The notes under the pieces: model-generated | What the model saw: only the letters and a program-made list of their open reading frames with translations | What the model was told of the DNA's origin: nothing | The model's database searches: none | Source: Neorhizobium huautlense | GTDB taxonomy: Bacteria; Pseudomonadota; Alphaproteobacteria; Rhizobiales; Rhizobiaceae | DNA length: 64,000 nucleotides | Reading direction: 5' to 3' | Assembly (NCBI RefSeq): GCF_002968575.1 | Contig: NZ_PVBM01000013.1 | Location: forward strand, 1 to 64,000 | Shown here: positions 25,972 through 34,127 of the stretch, in pieces | Layout: each line of letters opens with the position of its first letter | How positions within the stretch are numbered: the first letter of the stretch is position 1 | Position numbers and translations under genes: made by a program

Positions 25972-26238
25972 ATTGCACGATTTTATATCACTTCAATCTC
26001 GGGCGCTAGGCACTAATTTAGCCGCTTGTGCCTGCCGAAGCTAAATTTGCTCTTTTCGAGCGCCCGCAAGGCAAACGTCTTTCGTCTCCGGCAGTTCCAG
26101 ACGAGGTGCCGGAGAGGCGCAAAAGCCGCCATTTTCATGAGCGAGCGCTTATTTATGGGACGCAGCCGCCCGGTCGGATAGGCCGGCATCTCTCGCCTTC
26201 ACACTTTTTTAAGAAAAAATGACACCCGGCCTTCAAAC

Positions 26239-26254
26239 TGGCACGGGATATGCA
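26239..26254 (+). promoter_or_regulatory. Sigma-54 (RpoN) promoter of glnII
   Basis: TGGCACGGGATATGCA at 26239-26254 has the GG and GC dinucleotides exactly ten bases apart and the TGGCAC block, close to the consensus TGGCACR-N4-TTGCW. Transcription would start near 26266, leaving a leader of about 80 nt before glnII. Nitrogen-regulated sigma-54 promoters for glnII are known in rhizobia. Confidence 0.88.
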
Positions 26255-26300
26255 CTCCCCTTGTTCATGCCCGAGGCGCGGCCCATTCAGGCGCCGCTTC

Positions 26301-26336
26301 CTCAGGATGGCTCAACCATGAACACCACGGCCTGAG
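26301..26336 (+). promoter_or_regulatory. Possible translation-control hairpin in the glnII leader
   Basis: CTCAGG (26301-26306) can pair with CCTGAG (26331-26336), and ATGG...CCAT pairs inside it. The 3' arm overlaps the GAGAG ribosome site just before the glnII ATG at 26346. If formed, it would mask translation initiation, a possible target of GstI. This is read from complementarity only. Confidence 0.4.
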
Positions 26337-26345
26337 AGATAAAAA

Positions 26346-27386
26346 ATGACGAAGTATAAGCTCGAGTACATCTGGCTCGACGGTTACACCCCGACCCCGA
26401 ACCTGCGTGGCAAGACGCAGATCAAGGAATTCGACAGCTTCCCGACGCTCGAGCAGCTTCCGCTCTGGGGCTTTGACGGTTCGTCGACCATGCAGGCCGA
26501 AGGCCGCAGCTCCGATTGCGTGCTGAAGCCCGTCGCGCTTTATCCTGACCCAGCCCGCACCAACGGCGTGCTGGTAATGTGTGAAGTGATGATGCCCGAT
26601 GGCGTCACGCCGCATCCGTCGAACAGCCGCGCAACCATCCTCGACGACGAGGACGCGTGGTTCGGTTTCGAGCAGGAATATTTCTTCTACGAAAACGGCC
26701 GCCCGCTCGGCTTCCCGGAATCCGGCTTCCCGGCTCCCCAGGGTCCGTATTATACCGGCGTCGGCTACAAGAACGTCGGTTCAATCGCCCGCGAAATCGT
26801 TGAAGAGCACCTAGACCTCTGCCTCGCTGCCGGCATCAACCACGAAGGCATCAATGCCGAAGTGGCAAAGGGCCAGTGGGAATTCCAGGTTTTCGGCAAG
26901 GGCTCCAAGAAGGCCGCCGACCAGATCTGGATGGCGCGCTACCTGCTTCTCCGCCTCTGCGAAAAGTACGGCATCGACATCGAGTTCCACTGCAAGCCGC
27001 TCGGCGACACGGACTGGAACGGTTCGGGCATGCACTGCAACTTCTCCACCAAGTTCATGCGCGAAGTCGGCGGCAAGGCCTATTTCGAGGCGTTGATGGC
27101 CCAGTTCGAAAAGAATCTCATGGACCACATCAACGTCTATGGCCCGGACAACGACAAGCGCCTGACCGGCAAGCACGAAACGGCTCCGTGGAACAAGTTC
27201 TCCTACGGCGTTGCCGACCGCGGCGCTTCGATCCGCGTTCCGCATTCCTTCGTCAAGAACGACTACAGGGGCTATCTGGAAGACCGCCGCCCGAACTCCC
27301 AGGGCGACCCCTACCAGATCGCTTCGCAGGTTCTGAAGACGATCTCGGAAGTCCCGACCGCCGGTTTCGCCTCGGCCGCCGCCTGA
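26346..27386 (+). CDS. glnII: Glutamine synthetase type II (GSII)
   Basis: A 346-residue eukaryote-like glutamine synthetase that condenses glutamate and ammonia with ATP. It has the N-terminal beta-grasp (MTKYKLEYIWLDGYTPTPNL), the LPLWGFDGSST signature near residue 40, the catalytic WFGFEQEYFF metal-ligand segment near 105, and the AGINHEGINAEVAKGQWEFQV and NGSGMHCNFSTKFM motifs. Length is normal. It is not adenylylated like GSI; regulation is through NtrC/sigma-54 and GstI, for which sites lie upstream. A terminator follows. Confidence 0.97.
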   Translation: MTKYKLEYIWLDGYTPTPNLRGKTQIKEFDSFPTLEQLPLWGFDGSSTMQAEGRSSDCVLKPVALYPDPARTNGVLVMCEVMMPDGVTPHPSNSRATILDDEDAWFGFEQEYFFYENGRPLGFPESGFPAPQGPYYTGVGYKNVGSIAREIVEEHLDLCLAAGINHEGINAEVAKGQWEFQVFGKGSKKAADQIWMARYLLLRLCEKYGIDIEFHCKPLGDTDWNGSGMHCNFSTKFMREVGGKAYFEALMAQFEKNLMDHINVYGPDNDKRLTGKHETAPWNKFSYGVADRGASIRVPHSFVKNDYRGYLEDRRPNSQGDPYQIASQVLKTISEVPTAGFASAAA

Positions 27387-27405
27387 TCCCATACCCCAAG
27401 ACTGC

Positions 27406-27438
27406 AACGCCGGCCCCAGGCCGGCGTTTTTTCTTTTC
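27406..27438 (+). terminator. Rho-independent terminator of glnII
   Basis: AACGCCGGCC (27406-27415), a 3-nt loop, and the perfect complement (27419-27428), followed by TTTTCTTTT. It lies 20 nt after the glnII stop, between convergent genes. Confidence 0.9.
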
Positions 27439-27457
27439 TGCCGAATATATTGGACAG

Positions 27458-28102
27458 TCAGTCCGCCCCAACCCGCAGTCCATTCATGTAGAGCTGTTCC
27501 AGAAACCGGGCGGCATCTTCGAAACGGCCTTCGCCTGCGGCCTCCTGTCCGAGGACTGCCCGCACCTGGACGTCGAAATCCGCATAATGCTGCGTCGTCG
27601 CCCAGATCGAGAAGATCAGGTGATAAGGATCGCATGCGGCAATCTTGCCGGCCCGCGCCCAGGCGCGGATGACCTCCGCCTTCTCGTCTACGAGCTCCTT
27701 GAGCGGCCCCTTCAGCTCGTCCTCGATATGCGGTGCTCCCTGCAGGATCTCGTTGGCGAAAAGCCGGCTCTCGCGGGGGAAGTCGCGGGCCATCTCGAGT
27801 TTTCGGCGGATGTAGGAGCGGATTTCCGCTTCGGGATCGCCTTCGGCATCGAAGGCACGCAAAGGCTCCAGCCAGGTGAACAGCACCCGGTCGATGAGCT
27901 GGCGGTGGATCGCCTCCTTGGTGCGGAAATAATAGAGGAGGTTCGGTTTCGACATGCCGGCCGCATCGGCGATCTGGTCGATAGTCGAGCCACGGAAACC
28001 ACTGGAGGAAAAAACGTCGAGCGCCGCCTCGAGAATGCGTTCCTCCTTTTCCTCCTGGATGCGCGTGCGCCGCTGCGTCTTTGCAGCCCTCGGAATGGCC
28101 AT
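27458..28102 (-). CDS. RutR-like TetR family regulator of pyrimidine catabolism
   Basis: A 214-residue TetR-type regulator. The N-terminal HTH reads GSTIDQIADAAGMSKPNLLYYF (shown in part; residues about 40-60). The ligand-binding half matches RutR (LEMARDFPRESRLFANEILQG, YHLIFSIWATTQHYADFDVQV). E. coli RutR senses uracil and binds TTGACCAnnTGGTCAA. Here the gene is divergent from a beta-ureidopropionase-type hydrolase gene and a very similar palindrome lies between them, so it probably controls this operon and itself. rutR itself is not assigned because the alphaproteobacterial clade may differ in target range. Confidence 0.85.
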   Translation of the reverse strand: MAIPRAAKTQRRTRIQEEKEERILEAALDVFSSSGFRGSTIDQIADAAGMSKPNLLYYFRTKEAIHRQLIDRVLFTWLEPLRAFDAEGDPEAEIRSYIRRKLEMARDFPRESRLFANEILQGAPHIEDELKGPLKELVDEKAEVIRAWARAGKIAACDPYHLIFSIWATTQHYADFDVQVRAVLGQEAAGEGRFEDAARFLEQLYMNGLRVGAD

Positions 28103-28196
28103 CCTGTTCCCTCCCCTGTCCGCTTCGCTTCGCCGATCACATTTCTCTGGATTTTTGCTGATTTTCGGCTTGAGTGATGCTGCGGAAATTGTAATG

Positions 28197-28214
28197 TTTT
28201 ACCAATCGGTCAAA
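28197..28214. promoter_or_regulatory. RutR-like operator between the TetR gene and the hydrolase gene
   Basis: TTTTACC (28197-28203), AATC, GGTCAAA (28208-28214): a near-perfect dyad with one mismatch. It is close to the RutR consensus TTGACC-ANNT-GGTCAA and to the site upstream of preT. It lies 94 bp before the TetR start and 130 bp before the hydrolase start, so it can serve both promoters. Confidence 0.7.
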
Positions 28215-28343
28215 TTATCGGCGACAAGCAAAACAAAGGCAATGCCGATCTTCCAACGCCATGCGGATGAAGGACCATTGGGAACAAAAAGCATGCCGCC
28301 CGCGGCAAAAGCGGACGCGTGAAAAACAGGTGAGGACAATCTG

Positions 28344-29597
28344 ATGGTGGCAGCACCAGGCGAGAACTTGCGCGTCAACGGCGACCGTCTCTGGGACATG
28401 CTGATGGAGATGGCGAAGATTGGCCCCGGTATTGCCGGCGGCAACAATCGCCAGACGCTGACGGATGACGACAAGGAAGGCCGCAATCTCTTCAAGACAT
28501 GGTGTGATGAAGCAGGGCTGACACTCGGCGTCGACAGGATGGGCACGATGTTTGCCACCCGCGCCGGCACCGATCCCGATGCGCTGCCGGTCTATGTCGG
28601 CTCCCACCTCGATACCCAGCCGACCGGCGGCAAGTTTGACGGCGTGCTCGGCGTTCTTGGAGCGCTGGAGGTGGTGCGCACCATGAACGACCTCGGCATC
28701 AGGACGAAACATCCGATCGTCGTCACCAACTGGACGAATGAGGAAGGCGCCCGCTTCGCGCCGGCCATGCTTGCGTCGGGCGTCTTCGCCGGCGTGCATT
28801 CGATCGACTACGCCTATTCCCGCAAGGATCCGGAAGGAAAGAGTTTCGGCGACGAATTGAAGCGCATCGGTTGGGTGGGCGACGAAGAGGTCGGCGCGAG
28901 AAAGATGCACGCCTATTTCGAATACCACATCGAGCAGGGGCCGATCCTGGAGGCCGAAAACAAGCAGATCGGCGTCGTCACCCATTGTCAGGGCCTCTGG
29001 TGGCTGGAATTCACACTGACCGGTCGGGAGGCCCATACCGGCTCGACGCCGATGAATATGCGCGTCAATGCGGGGCTCGCCATGGGCCGCATCCTGGAAA
29101 TGGTGCAGGACGTCGCGATGAGCGAACAGCCGGGTGCCGTCGGCGGCGTCGGCCAGGTCTTTTTCTCGCCGAACTCGCGAAATGTTCTGCCAGGCAAGGT
29201 CGTCTTCACCGTCGATATCCGCACCCCCTCACAGGAAAAGCTCGACCGCATGCGGGCGAAGATCGAGGCGGAAGCGGCAAAGATTTGCGAGGCGCTCGGC
29301 GTCGGCTGTTCCGTCGAAGCTGTCGGCCATTTCGATCCGGTGACTTTCGACCCAGTTCTGGTCGGGCGCGTGCGCGAGGCCGCGGAAAAACTCGGCTACA
29401 GTCACATGAACATCATCTCCGGCGCTGGCCACGACGCGTGCTGGGCGGCCAAAGTCGCGCCCGCGACGATGATCATGTGCCCCTGCGTCGGCGGCCTTTC
29501 GCACAACGAAGCAGAAGACATTTCCAAGGAATGGGCGGCTGCGGGAGCGGACGTGCTGTTCCACGCCGTGCTGGAGACGGCGGAGATCGTGGAGTGA
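28344..29597 (+). CDS. Zn-dependent hydrolase, beta-ureidopropionase / N-carbamoyl amino acid amidohydrolase type
   Basis: A 417-residue M20-like amidohydrolase of the allantoate amidohydrolase/beta-ureidopropionase/N-carbamoyl-L-amino-acid hydrolase family. Visible metal ligands are YVGSHLDTQPTGGKFDGVLG (His and Asp), NEEGARFAPAMLASG (Glu), the EYHIEQGPILE motif, and GAGHDACWAAKVAP near the end. In the reductive pyrimidine pathway the enzyme releases beta-alanine, CO2 and ammonia from N-carbamoyl-beta-alanine; position beside dihydropyrimidinase supports this. It is the first gene of the operon and its TGA overlaps the ATG of the next frame. PydC or AmaB-like would both fit. Confidence 0.9.
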   Translation: MVAAPGENLRVNGDRLWDMLMEMAKIGPGIAGGNNRQTLTDDDKEGRNLFKTWCDEAGLTLGVDRMGTMFATRAGTDPDALPVYVGSHLDTQPTGGKFDGVLGVLGALEVVRTMNDLGIRTKHPIVVTNWTNEEGARFAPAMLASGVFAGVHSIDYAYSRKDPEGKSFGDELKRIGWVGDEEVGARKMHAYFEYHIEQGPILEAENKQIGVVTHCQGLWWLEFTLTGREAHTGSTPMNMRVNAGLAMGRILEMVQDVAMSEQPGAVGGVGQVFFSPNSRNVLPGKVVFTVDIRTPSQEKLDRMRAKIEAEAAKICEALGVGCSVEAVGHFDPVTFDPVLVGRVREAAEKLGYSHMNIISGAGHDACWAAKVAPATMIMCPCVGGLSHNEAEDISKEWAAAGADVLFHAVLETAEIVE

Positions 29598-30181
29598 TGG
29601 CAAGCACCGAGGCCTTGGCCCCCTCATCCGCCCGTTGGGCACCTTCTCCCCGATGGGAGAAGGGAGGGCGTGCCGCAGCCTCAACTTTTCCCTTCTCCCC
29701 AGCGGGGAGAAGGTGGCCCGAAGGGTCGGATAAGGGGGAGCGGCAGCTGCCCAAGGACGATGTTACCAAGCGCCGTCCGGGAAAAACTTCGCAAGCCCGG
29801 CAGCTCCGTCAAAATGAAACGGAAGAGGAATACCATCTCTGGAGCGACCTGCGCGCTCGCAGGCTCAATGGTTACAAGTTCGCACGCCAAGTACCATTAG
29901 GTCCCTACATCGTGGATTTCCTTTGCCGCGAGCACAGCCTCGTCGTTGAAGTTGATGGCGCTCAACATGCAGACAACGCTTATGATGGCAGGCGGACCGG
30001 CTGGCTGAACGCTCAAGGGTACGCAGTGCTGCGTTTTTGGAATCACGAAGTTTCGCGTGCACGCCCCTCCGTACTCGAGACAATTCTCGCAGCGCTAAGC
30101 GGCCACCTTGAGGCAGACCCGGCCTCCGGCTTTTATTCACCGGCCTCATTCAAAAAAGAGAATAAGGAACGAAAACCATGA
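29597..30181 (+). CDS. DUF559 endonuclease domain protein with repeat-derived N-terminus
   Basis: The frame gives 194 residues. The conserved DUF559 (very short patch repair-like PD-(D/E)xK) domain occupies about residues 75-180: EEYHLWSDLRARRLNGYKF, QVPLGPYIVDFLCREHSLVVEVDGAQHAD (shown in part), and GYAVLRFWNHEV. The E/D residues of the VEVDG strand are the expected nuclease residues. The ATG at 29597 overlaps the hydrolase stop (TGATG) and the stop overlaps the dihydropyrimidinase ATG (ATGA). Residues about 8-48 are encoded by a 120-bp palindromic repeat, so the native start was probably lost or replaced. The original start may be after the repeat, but no good start codon is visible there. 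Confidence 0.7.
   Translation: MASTEALAPSSARWAPSPRWEKGGRAAASTFPFSPAGRRWPEGSDKGERQLPKDDVTKRRPGKTSQARQLRQNETEEEYHLWSDLRARRLNGYKFARQVPLGPYIVDFLCREHSLVVEVDGAQHADNAYDGRRTGWLNAQGYAVLRFWNHEVSRARPSVLETILAALSGHLEADPASGFYSPASFKKENKERKP
29619..29738. repeat. Rhizobial CT-rich palindromic repeat
   Basis: About 120 bp made of two hairpins: CCTTCTCCC (29642-29650) with GGGAGAAGG (29655-29663), and CCTTCTCCCC (29691-29700) with GGGGAGAAGG (29704-29713). Outer flanks near 29619-29641 and 29714-29738 are also inverted (CCCCCTCATCCG against CGGATAAGGGGG). This is the form of intergenic mosaic repeats seen in rhizobia. Here it lies inside the open frame of the DUF559 gene. Confidence 0.8.
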
Positions 30182-31632
30182 CCACAGTCATCAAGGGTGG
30201 AACCATCGTCACCGCCGACCTGACCTACAAGGCGGACGTCAAGATCGACGGCGGCAGGATCATCGAGATCGGACCGAATCTTTCGGGCGACACGACGTTG
30301 GACGCTGCAGGCTGTTATGTCATGCCGGGCGGCATCGACCCGCATGTGCATCTGGAAATGCCCTTCATGGGCACCTACTCCTCCGACGATTTCGAGAGCG
30401 GAACCCGCGCCGCGCTCGCCGGCGGCACCACCATGGTGGTGGACTTCTGTCTGCCCGAACCGGGTCAGTCTCTGCTCGATGCGCTGAAGCGCTGGGACAA
30501 CAAGGCGACCCGCGCCAATTGCGATTACTCCTTCCATATGTCAGTCACCTGGTGGGGCGAGCAGGTCTTCAACGAGATGAAGGCCGTCGTGCTGCATCAC
30601 GGCATCAACACTTTCAAGCACTTCATGGCCTACAAGGGCGCGCTGATGGTGAATGACGACGAGATGTTCGCCTCGTTCCAGCGCTGCGCCGAACTCGGCG
30701 CCCTGCCCCTCGTCCATGCCGAAAACGGCGACGTGGTCGCAGCCATGCAGCAGAAGCTCATGGACGAAGGCAATAACGGGCCGGAGGCGCATGCCTATTC
30801 CCGACCGGCCTCCGTCGAGGGTGAGGCGACCAACCGCGCCATCATCATCGCCGACATGGCGGGCGTGCCGCTCTATGTCGTCCACACATCCTGCGAACAG
30901 GCGCATGAGGCAATCCGCCGTGCCCGCCAGAACGGCATGCGCGTTTATGGCGAACCGCTGATCCAGCACCTGACGCTCGACGAAAGCGAATATTTTAACA
31001 AGGACTGGGACCATGCCGCCCGCCGCGTCATGAGCCCGCCCTTCCGCAACAAGCAGCATCAGGACAGTCTCTGGGCGGGCCTTGCATCGGGCTCGCTGCA
31101 GGTGGTGGCGACCGATCACTGCGCCTTCACCACAGAACAGAAGCGTACCGGCGCCGGCGATTTCCGGAAAATCCCGAACGGCACCGGCGGCCTCGAAGAC
31201 CGCATGCCGATGCTCTGGACCTATGGCGTCAATACCGGCCGCATCACCATGAACGAATTCGTGGCCGTCACCTCCACTAATATCGCCAAGATACTCAATA
31301 TCTATCCGCGAAAGGGCGCCATCCTCGTAGGCGCCGATGCGGATATCGTCGTCTGGGATCCGAAGCGCTCAAAGACGATTTTGGCCGGAAACCAGCAGTC
31401 GGCGATCGATTACAACGTCTTCGAAGGTAAGCAGGTGATGGGTCTGCCCCGCTACACGCTCACCCGCGGCGTGGTCGCCATCGAGGAGGCCACCGTCAAG
31501 ACCCAGGAAGGCCATGGCCAGTTCGTCAAGCGCGAACCGTTCCAGGCGGTCAACAGGGCGCTTTCCACCTGGAAGGAGCTGACCGCGCCGCGCAAGGTGG
31601 AACGGACAGGCATTCCGGCAAGCGGGGTGTAA
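30178..31632 (+). CDS. hydA: Dihydropyrimidinase (D-hydantoinase)
   Basis: A 484-residue cyclic amidohydrolase that opens dihydrouracil and dihydrothymine to N-carbamoyl-beta-amino acids. Metal-site motifs are GGIDPHVHLEMPFMG (HxH near residue 58), the carbamylated lysine in FKHFMAYKGALMVND (about 148-152), LPLVHAENGD, VHTSCEQAH and ATDHCAF (Asp). Length is normal for the family. Its ATG overlaps the stop of the DUF559 gene, with AAGGA upstream. Together with PreTA and the upstream hydrolase it completes reductive pyrimidine degradation. Confidence 0.95.
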   Translation: MTTVIKGGTIVTADLTYKADVKIDGGRIIEIGPNLSGDTTLDAAGCYVMPGGIDPHVHLEMPFMGTYSSDDFESGTRAALAGGTTMVVDFCLPEPGQSLLDALKRWDNKATRANCDYSFHMSVTWWGEQVFNEMKAVVLHHGINTFKHFMAYKGALMVNDDEMFASFQRCAELGALPLVHAENGDVVAAMQQKLMDEGNNGPEAHAYSRPASVEGEATNRAIIIADMAGVPLYVVHTSCEQAHEAIRRARQNGMRVYGEPLIQHLTLDESEYFNKDWDHAARRVMSPPFRNKQHQDSLWAGLASGSLQVVATDHCAFTTEQKRTGAGDFRKIPNGTGGLEDRMPMLWTYGVNTGRITMNEFVAVTSTNIAKILNIYPRKGAILVGADADIVVWDPKRSKTILAGNQQSAIDYNVFEGKQVMGLPRYTLTRGVVAIEEATVKTQEGHGQFVKREPFQAVNRALSTWKELTAPRKVERTGIPASGV

Positions 31633-31666
31633 TGTGAGGGCGATGCAGCAGGCCGGCAATGAACAG

Positions 31667-32086
31667 TCAGGCTGGAATCTCCACCAACCCATCCAGCTCC
31701 GGCAAAAGCACGACGCTTTCCTGCTCGTTGGGATCGGTGCGGGCGATCACCGCCGTGCAGGGCGTGTTCGACAGATTGGCCGGCAGATGCGGCACTCCGG
31801 CAGGAATATACATCAGCTCGCCGGCATGCAGCACGACATAGTTCTCCAGCCGGTCGCCGTACCAGGTGTGGGCCGAACCGGAGAGCATGTAGATCGCCGT
31901 TTCGTGCGTTTCATGCAGATGCGCTTTTGCCTTCACGCCCGGCGGGATGGTGAGCAGATGCATGCAGATGCCCCTGGAGCCGACGGTCTCGGCGGCAATG
32001 CCTTGAAAGTAGCTCAGTCCCTGCTTCCCGTCATAGGTGGCATCGGGTTTCACGATACGGCAGGTGGGTTTTGAAACAGTGTCCAT
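31667..32086 (-). CDS. Cupin domain-containing protein
   Basis: A 139-residue single-cupin protein. The metal-binding motif reads HLHETHETAIYMLSG (residues about 57-71) with the second motif PAGVPHLPANL about 35 residues later. Cupins of this size bind Mn, Fe or Zn and may be isomerases, dioxygenases or storage-type sensors. GGAGGAAGAAC precedes the ATG at 32086. It is on the minus strand between dihydropyrimidinase and the ABC transporter genes, and shares a 127-bp divergent region with the transporter. No pathway role is evident. Confidence 0.85.
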   Translation of the reverse strand: MDTVSKPTCRIVKPDATYDGKQGLSYFQGIAAETVGSRGICMHLLTIPPGVKAKAHLHETHETAIYMLSGSAHTWYGDRLENYVVLHAGELMYIPAGVPHLPANLSNTPCTAVIARTDPNEQESVVLLPELDGLVEIPA

Positions 32087-32213
32087 TGCGTTCTTCCTCC
32101 AGACGACGGCATCGTCTTCAAACTTACCATGATCCGATGCCTTTTGGTGATACGCCTTCCCTTCAGAATACGCCCGGCCTCCCGGACGATATCCAGCATG
32201 GACTTTATATCCA

Positions 32214-33005
32214 ATGTCAGTGACTTCCCTCTCCGTCGTTTCCGCCAGAAAACTAGGCCTGACCTTTGAAACCGGCGACGGCCCCGTCCATGCGCTCTCG
32301 AATGTGGACCTGGAAGTCAGCAAGGGCGATTTCGTCTCCTTCATCGGGCCGTCAGGCTGCGGCAAGACTACATTCCTCAGGGTCATCGCCGATCTGGAAA
32401 AAAACACCGATGGCGAGATCACCGTCAACGGCATGACGCCCGAAGAGGCGCGTAAATCCCGCTCCTACGGCTACGTCTTTCAGGCGCCGGCCCTTTATCC
32501 GTGGCGGACGATCGAAAAGAACATCGCACTGCCGCTGGAGATCATGGGACATTCGGCAGCCGAACGCGGAAAGCGCATCGAACGCACGCTCGATCTCGTC
32601 AACCTGTCGGGCTTCGGCAAGAAATATCCCTGGCAGCTGTCCGGCGGCATGCAGCAGCGTGCCTCGATCGCTCGCGCGCTTGCCTTCGATGCTGATCTTC
32701 TGCTGATGGACGAACCCTTCGGCGCGCTGGACGAAATCGTCCGCGACCATCTGAACGAGCAGCTTCTGAAACTCTGGGCGCGAACCGAAAAGACAATCTG
32801 TTTCGTGACCCACTCCATTCCGGAAGCCGTCTATCTGTCGACCCGGATCGTCGTCATGTCGCCCCGCCCGGGCCGAGTGACCGATATCATCGAATCGACG
32901 CTGCCGAAGGAACGGCCGCTCGAAATCCGCGAAACGCCGGAATTCCTGGAGATTGCCCACCGGGTGCGCGAAGGTTTGAGGGCGGGGCACAGCTATGAGG
33001 AATAA
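32214..33005 (+). CDS. ABC transporter ATP-binding protein (nitrate/taurine/pyrimidine-type importer)
   Basis: A 263-residue ATPase. Walker A is GPSGCGKTT (about residue 45), the signature LSGGMQQRASIARAL lies near 143, and Walker B LLLMDEPFGALDE near 162. It belongs to the SsuB/TauB-like group that energises importers with NMT1/THI5-type binding proteins. It is the first gene of a four-gene importer set (this gene, two permeases, binding protein). No strong ribosome site is seen before the ATG at 32214, so the start is moderately sure. The location in the pyrimidine region suggests a pyrimidine-ring-containing substrate. Confidence 0.9.
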   Translation: MSVTSLSVVSARKLGLTFETGDGPVHALSNVDLEVSKGDFVSFIGPSGCGKTTFLRVIADLEKNTDGEITVNGMTPEEARKSRSYGYVFQAPALYPWRTIEKNIALPLEIMGHSAAERGKRIERTLDLVNLSGFGKKYPWQLSGGMQQRASIARALAFDADLLLMDEPFGALDEIVRDHLNEQLLKLWARTEKTICFVTHSIPEAVYLSTRIVVMSPRPGRVTDIIESTLPKERPLEIRETPEFLEIAHRVREGLRAGHSYEE

Positions 33006-33027
33006 CGCCTTGTTGCGTGGGTATGCT

Positions 33028-33207
33028 CCCCTCTGTCCTGCCGGACATCTCCCCCTCAAGGGGGGAGATCGGATAGCAGCATGGCTCAGACCTCAAGTCG
33101 GATCCGAGATTGCCGCGCCTACCGCCAAGGCGCTGAATATTTCGCAAAGGTGGTCCGTCTGGCCGATCTCCCCCCTTGAGGGGGAGATGTCCGGCAGGAC
33201 AGAGGGG
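33028..33207. repeat. Perfect 45-bp inverted repeat with 90-bp centre
   Basis: Bases 33028-33072 are the exact reverse complement of 33163-33207. Each arm contains its own short palindrome (ATCTCCCCCT...AGGGGGAGAT type). The 90-bp centre encodes nothing recognised. The element fills the 237-bp gap between the ATPase and first permease genes. It could be a non-autonomous miniature element or two opposed copies of a rhizobial intergenic repeat. The transcript would fold into a very strong hairpin. Confidence 0.9.
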
Positions 33208-33242
33208 GGTGGCCACGATCCGCAGCCTCGGGGAGCCATCGC

Positions 33243-34127
33243 ATGAAGCCCGACTCCCTCAAGAACCGCACCCTCCCCGTCCTCACCATCCTCGTGGTGA
33301 TCGTCGCCGTCTGGTACGTCGGCGCCTATTTCATGAACGCGCCGTTCCAGCGCGATCTCGATCGGCGGGGCAATGTCACATCGACAGCGATGGAGTTCGT
33401 CGGCAAGACCATGGCACAGCCGAAACCGGTGCTGCCGGCGCCGCATCAGGTGGCGCAGAACCTTTTCGAAAACACCTTCCTGCGCCGCGTCACGTCCAAC
33501 CGCAGCCTCGTCTATCATGCCTGGGTGACACTGTCCTCGACGGTCGCCGGCTTCACAATGGGCACGTTGCTCGGCATACTGATCGCGGTCGGCATCGTGC
33601 ATGTGAAGGCGCTCGACCGCAGCCTGATGCCCTGGATCATCGCCTCGCAGACGATTCCGATCCTGGCGATCGCCCCGATGGTGATCGTGGTGCTGGCGGC
33701 GGTCAACATCACCGGCCTCCTCCCCAAGGCGCTGATCTCCACCTACCTCTCCTTTTTTCCCGTCGCGGTCGGCATGGTGAAAGGCCTGCGCTCGCCGGAA
33801 CTGATACAGCTCGATCTGATGCGGACCTATAATGCCAGCGCCGCCCAGACCTTCTGGAAGCTGCGCGTGCCGGCATCGATCCCTTTCCTCTTCACGTCGA
33901 TGAAAGTGGCGATCGCCGCAAGCCTGGTCGGCGCGATTGTCGGCGAACTGCCGACGGGTGCCGTCGCCGGCATCGGCTCCAAGCTCCTGGCCGGCGCCTA
34001 TTACAGCCAGACGATCGACATCTGGGCGGCGTTGATCGCCGGCTCCGTGCTGGCCGCCCTCCTGGTCACGATCGTGGGGATCGTCGCCAGGATCGTCGAT
34101 CGCTCCATGGGCGGGAGGCCGGCATGA
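33243..34127 (+). CDS. ABC transporter permease (importer, first)
   Basis: A 294-residue inner-membrane permease with about six helices, of the BPD_transp_1 family. The coupling EAA-like region is SPELIQLDLMRTYNASAAQTFWKLRVPASIPF (shown in part; about 195-230). GGGGAG precedes the ATG. Its TGA overlaps the ATG of the second permease (ATGA), so the two are coupled and form the heterodimeric channel. Confidence 0.9.
   Translation: MKPDSLKNRTLPVLTILVVIVAVWYVGAYFMNAPFQRDLDRRGNVTSTAMEFVGKTMAQPKPVLPAPHQVAQNLFENTFLRRVTSNRSLVYHAWVTLSSTVAGFTMGTLLGILIAVGIVHVKALDRSLMPWIIASQTIPILAIAPMVIVVLAAVNITGLLPKALISTYLSFFPVAVGMVKGLRSPELIQLDLMRTYNASAAQTFWKLRVPASIPFLFTSMKVAIAASLVGAIVGELPTGAVAGIGSKLLAGAYYSQTIDIWAALIAGSVLAALLVTIVGIVARIVDRSMGGRPA

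Noticed and set aside
26028..26222. 64-codon frame upstream of glnII
   Set aside because: It has no ribosome site and no family resemblance. The region is explained by NtrC and sigma-54 control.
26876..28177. 433-codon open frame on the plus strand
   Set aside because: It runs out of frame through glnII and antisense through the TetR gene, and spans a strong terminator.
28871..29596. N-terminal part of the long frame that contains the DUF559 domain
   Set aside because: It overlaps the hydrolase gene out of frame. Only the part from 29597 is supported by domain content and gene overlap.
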